Below, in pieces: positions 5,682-8,147 of a stretch of 8,147 nt of DNA. The notes beneath the pieces were generated by a model. It saw only the letters and a list, made by a program, of their open reading frames with translations, did not search any database and had not been told where the DNA came from. The position numbers and the translations under genes are program-made. This DNA is from an uncultured Phycisphaera sp. (GTDB taxonomy: Bacteria > Planctomycetota > Phycisphaerae > Phycisphaerales > SM1A02). The stretch is from contig CALDQF010000173.1 of the NCBI GenBank assembly GCA_937911845.1, positions 1-8,147 on the forward strand. Reading direction: 5' to 3'. Each line of letters opens with the position of its first letter. The stretch's first letter is position 1.

Positions 5682-7775
5682 TCAGAATCGGATCGACCAT
5701 CCCAATTTGGCCGCCACTGCTCGTCGCTCAGGGCGGAAGGAATCTTCTTCATCACGAAGAAGGCCCTCATCGATCGCGACAAAAAAGTCACGGTCTGGGC
5801 CCAACACCCAACGAAGTCGACCAGACAACCCAAGCAAGTCAGAAGCATTGTCGTATTGCAATCGAATGTTGAAGGTGACATCGTCGCTGGGACTGACATC
5901 AACTCGGGCTCTGATGACCCGGACGAGTTCACTTTGACCGGCGTAGGTCAGCTTGTTCCATTCCATGGCCACCGCGGCCGCGAGCCCGGTTTGTACCCTC
6001 CAGTCCAAGCTCCCTGAATACTGCAACCGATCGCCATCGTAATACTCCCCGCCGCCCAAGTTGATACTTCCAGAAAGGGCCTCTTGGTTGGGCGTTGACC
6101 ACGACACGCTCCCGCGCCAGTAGTCGTATTCACCGGCGTCAACCGAGACGCCTTCGATTGGACTGAAGGCATCGGGCAATTGCTCTTGATACCGCTCCAA
6201 CTTCACATTGATGCTATCGCCGCGTTCCGATTGAAGTTCCAGCGGTTCGAACGTCATGCGATCAAATCTGGCGTTGGGACGGATCTCGTCGTAGATCGAA
6301 CCAAACATGCCAACCTTTACGCGCCGGATCAATGGGTTCGAAGGGCGCCAGGCCCTGTAGATCCCGTAGAACCACTCATCTGCCTCGGGCACACGAACAA
6401 AGCCGAGCTTGGGATCAAAGCCTTCAAGCAGCCGCGCTACCCCACCTCGGATCGAGAACGTGTCACTCGAGTACGACAGCTTGCCGCCAAAAGCACCACC
6501 CGAACTGTCTTCATTGTCCGTGAATTGGGCCCACGCATTTCCTGTTGCGGTGCCCCCGTCTTCGAGATCACTTCGCCGCCAATTGAAATCGGCACCAGCG
6601 GTGGTGGCCCGGCCACCCGCAGGGTCGCCCCAAGTCATGATGACCCCGGCCGTTGATTCACGAAGAACGTCGGTACGCAAGCGAAGGACGCCAAGGTTCT
6701 CACCATCAACGACACCCGATCCGTTCATCTTGGTGTTTAAAAAACCCAAGCGGTATTGGCCAAGCCGGCCAGTGGCTTTCACTCCCAGATCCACATCCTG
6801 CCGATTGCCGCTGGCATCCAATCCGATCCGCCGACTGTAGAACGGCAACGGATCACGATTGATCCCCCCGAAGTCATAGAGGTCGGAATCGTCGAGAAAA
6901 AAGTCTCGACGCTCGGGAAAGAACAATGGGAAGCGACCCAAGTTCACTTGACGATCGTCCACTTCGGTTTCTGCAAAATCAGTGTTCGCCGTGACTGTCA
7001 GTCGCAAACCGGGAAGCGGATCGAAAGACAAATCAAACCCTGCATCACCAGTGGTGCTCTTGGGATCTCCGTTGTTGTCTTGGTGGCGAACCACCCCATA
7101 GGGACGGAAAGTCCACTGGGTCGGGACTTTGACATCGGAAAATCCACCAAGGCCCGCGTCATCTTCGAAGGCAGTCCAGGATCGGCCTTGTTCGATCACC
7201 CGCCAGCGAACAAGTTCGCGCGGACGCCGGTGTTGCCGGGCAAAATTGAAATGCCACACATCAACCCCAGGTTGAATTTGTAGCCCCTCCCAAGGCAATC
7301 TGATTTCAGCAGTCCACCCTTCATCATCGATCTGAACCGCTGCTTCCCACGGAGTGTCCCGCGCCGACCGTTGGCGGCCGTTGGCACTCAGCAGTGAATC
7401 GCCCATCCCGCCACCAGCTCCAACCGAGAAGACTCGACCTTCGCGGCGACTGCCAACGGGATCAACCGCGATGTAGACACAATCGTCCCCAGAAAAGTCT
7501 GGATCGCGCCCTCGCTGCACGGCACGGATGGTTTCAGGTGCGCTGTCGAAACAGCGAAACAAAACCCACAATGCACGTTGATCCTTCACCAAGCGGACCT
7601 CGATGGGATCGGTGGGATGGGCTCCAACGTTGGGCTCGATCACTCGTAGATCATCAAGAACCAACGCTTCAGTCCACGCCGAGTCATCACGAAATCCGTC
7701 CACGACAGGAGGTTCCGCAACATACGGAATAACCGGCGGAACAGAAACAAGAAACGCGGAGAGCATGCGATGCAA
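5682..7775 (-). CDS. CBM9-like/DUF5916 protein, probable outer-membrane beta-barrel
   Basis: This protein has about 697 residues. Residues 20-205 form a carbohydrate-binding-family-9-like domain, opening with EPPVVDGFRDDSAWTEA and containing the WTAEIRLPWE strand (154-163). Residues from about 220 to the end are the DUF5916 region. Its signature runs from DFAETEVDDRQVNLGRFP (266-283) into FFPERRDFFLDD (285-296). Amphipathic strands continue to the end, and the chain finishes in the aromatic GWSIRF typical of barrels folded by BAM. I see no catalytic residues, and the ligand is unknown; glycans are a guess from the CBM9 fold. The frame can start at TTG 7775 or ATG 7766. TTG gives a signal-peptide n-region with Arg (MHRM) and cleavage near VA/EP, while ATG has a weak AGAG site at better spacing. 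The export signal is short either way. It follows nusG by 42 bp with no terminator between and ends in a strong one. Confidence 0.88.
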   Translation of the reverse strand: MHRMLSAFLVSVPPVIPYVAEPPVVDGFRDDSAWTEALVLDDLRVIEPNVGAHPTDPIEVRLVKDQRALWVLFRCFDSAPETIRAVQRGRDPDFSGDDCVYIAVDPVGSRREGRVFSVGAGGGMGDSLLSANGRQRSARDTPWEAAVQIDDEGWTAEIRLPWEGLQIQPGVDVWHFNFARQHRRPRELVRWRVIEQGRSWTAFEDDAGLGGFSDVKVPTQWTFRPYGVVRHQDNNGDPKSTTGDAGFDLSFDPLPGLRLTVTANTDFAETEVDDRQVNLGRFPLFFPERRDFFLDDSDLYDFGGINRDPLPFYSRRIGLDASGNRQDVDLGVKATGRLGQYRLGFLNTKMNGSGVVDGENLGVLRLRTDVLRESTAGVIMTWGDPAGGRATTAGADFNWRRSDLEDGGTATGNAWAQFTDNEDSSGGAFGGKLSYSSDTFSIRGGVARLLEGFDPKLGFVRVPEADEWFYGIYRAWRPSNPLIRRVKVGMFGSIYDEIRPNARFDRMTFEPLELQSERGDSINVKLERYQEQLPDAFSPIEGVSVDAGEYDYWRGSVSWSTPNQEALSGSINLGGGEYYDGDRLQYSGSLDWRVQTGLAAAVAMEWNKLTYAGQSELVRVIRARVDVSPSDDVTFNIRLQYDNASDLLGLSGRLRWVLGPDRDFFVAIDEGLLRDEEDSFRPERRAVAAKLGWSIRF

Positions 7776-7817
7776 CTCTAGGAGAGCACAGAAGACCGAA
7801 GATTCATTTTCAGCGGT

Positions 7818-8147
7818 TCAGGACTCAACTTTGGAAATTTGCCAGTATTCCAGTTCCACTGGAGCCTGACGACCAAAGATGGTGACCAGCACGCGGACAA
7901 TGCCACGCTCAGGCAACACTTCGTCGACGGTTCCTTCGTAGCTGGCAAAAGGACCCTCGTTGATGGTGACGTTGTCGCCCTTTACAAATTCAAGTTTGAC
8001 TTCGGCTTCGCTGTCAGGAACCCGTGAATCGAAAAGCATCTTTTCGACTTCTTCGGGGGTCATAGGAGTAGGTCGACCCGCGGTACCAACAAAATCGCCA
8101 ACGCCGGTGGTCTCTTTGATCAAAAAGAAAACATCCTGCTGGATACG
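7818..8147 (-). CDS. nusG: Transcription termination/antitermination factor NusG, C-terminal part (5' end beyond the window)
   Basis: The open frame runs to the right edge, so 109 C-terminal residues are visible. The first stretch, containing FFLIKETTGVGDFVG, is the end of the NGN domain that binds RNA polymerase. PMTPEEVEKML leads into the linker. The KOW domain occupies about the last 60 residues, with KGDNVTINEGPFASYEGTV, then IFGRQAPVELEYWQ just before the stop. NusG suppresses pausing and links polymerase to Rho or to ribosomal protein S10 through KOW. The APVELEYWQ ending resembles planctomycete NusG in my recollection. The true start lies outside. The usual 3' neighbour rplK is absent, and a DUF5916 gene follows instead, so a NusG paralogue cannot be excluded. 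Confidence 0.93.
   Translation of the reverse strand, partial: RIQQDVFFLIKETTGVGDFVGTAGRPTPMTPEEVEKMLFDSRVPDSEAEVKLEFVKGDNVTINEGPFASYEGTVDEVLPERGIVRVLVTIFGRQAPVELEYWQISKVES

Noticed and set aside
7776..7820. Stop-codon readthrough fusing NusG to the DUF5916 protein
   Set aside because: The TGA of nusG and the DUF5916 frame are in phase with no stop in the 42-bp gap, but this is expected by chance in about one case in three, and there is no readthrough context or stem-loop.
1..8147. CRISPR array, insertion sequence, phage, toxin-antitoxin or defence genes
   Set aside because: No direct-repeat array, terminal inverted repeats, transposase, integrase or small paired genes were seen. All substantial minus-strand frames belong to recognised housekeeping, transport or envelope families. 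The tRNA gene has no visible attachment-site duplication within the window.

Overview
The window is ordinary bacterial chromosome, roughly 55% GC by eye, with every recognisable gene on the minus strand, so transcription runs from right to left. The best lineage guess, at modest confidence, is a planctomycete, possibly Phycisphaerae-like. It rests on the NusG C-terminus, which ends in a VELEYWQ-type motif, on a tRNA gene without an encoded CCA, and on a GldA/F/G-type ABC cassette followed by a DUF4340 gene. None of these is decisive, and other Gram-negative phyla (Myxococcota, Acidobacteriota) carry similar sets. The DUF5916 protein looks like an outer-membrane barrel, which supports a cell with an outer membrane.

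Layout from the right edge, in transcription order. (1) The 3' part of nusG (transcription elongation/antitermination factor) runs in from beyond the edge. (2) 42 bp later, with no visible terminator, comes a CBM9-like/DUF5916 protein of about 697 residues. It is followed by a strong intrinsic terminator at about 5527-5567. (3) A TerC-family membrane protein starts only about 30 bp after that terminator. (4) After a 101-bp gap holding a candidate sigma70-type promoter comes a tightly packed four-gene cassette: ABC ATPase, ABC-2 permease, GldG-like auxiliary protein and DUF4340 protein. Its junctions are 4-bp overlaps or a 1-bp gap, and three of its four genes use GTG or TTG starts preceded by good Shine-Dalgarno sequences. 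(5) 54 bp past the cassette is a tRNA-Leu(UAA) gene on the same strand. (6) A hairpin with a T-run on the plus strand at positions 1-34 ends a transcript entering from the left.

The cassette reads as one functional unit. An ATPase and a six-helix permease form a small ABC-2 exporter-type complex. The GldG-like protein (two membrane anchors around a large extracytoplasmic domain, then a coiled coil) and the single-anchor DUF4340 protein are probably its extracytoplasmic partners. The substrate cannot be read from sequence. TerC is probably a metal-ion (Mn2+-type) exporter and appears unrelated to its neighbours.

I found no CRISPR array, insertion sequence, phage gene, toxin-antitoxin pair or defence gene, and no convincing new system. 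The points most worth checking are the nusG to DUF5916 linkage without rplK, the terminator immediately upstream of TerC, and the undefined role of the ABC/GldG/DUF4340 cassette.
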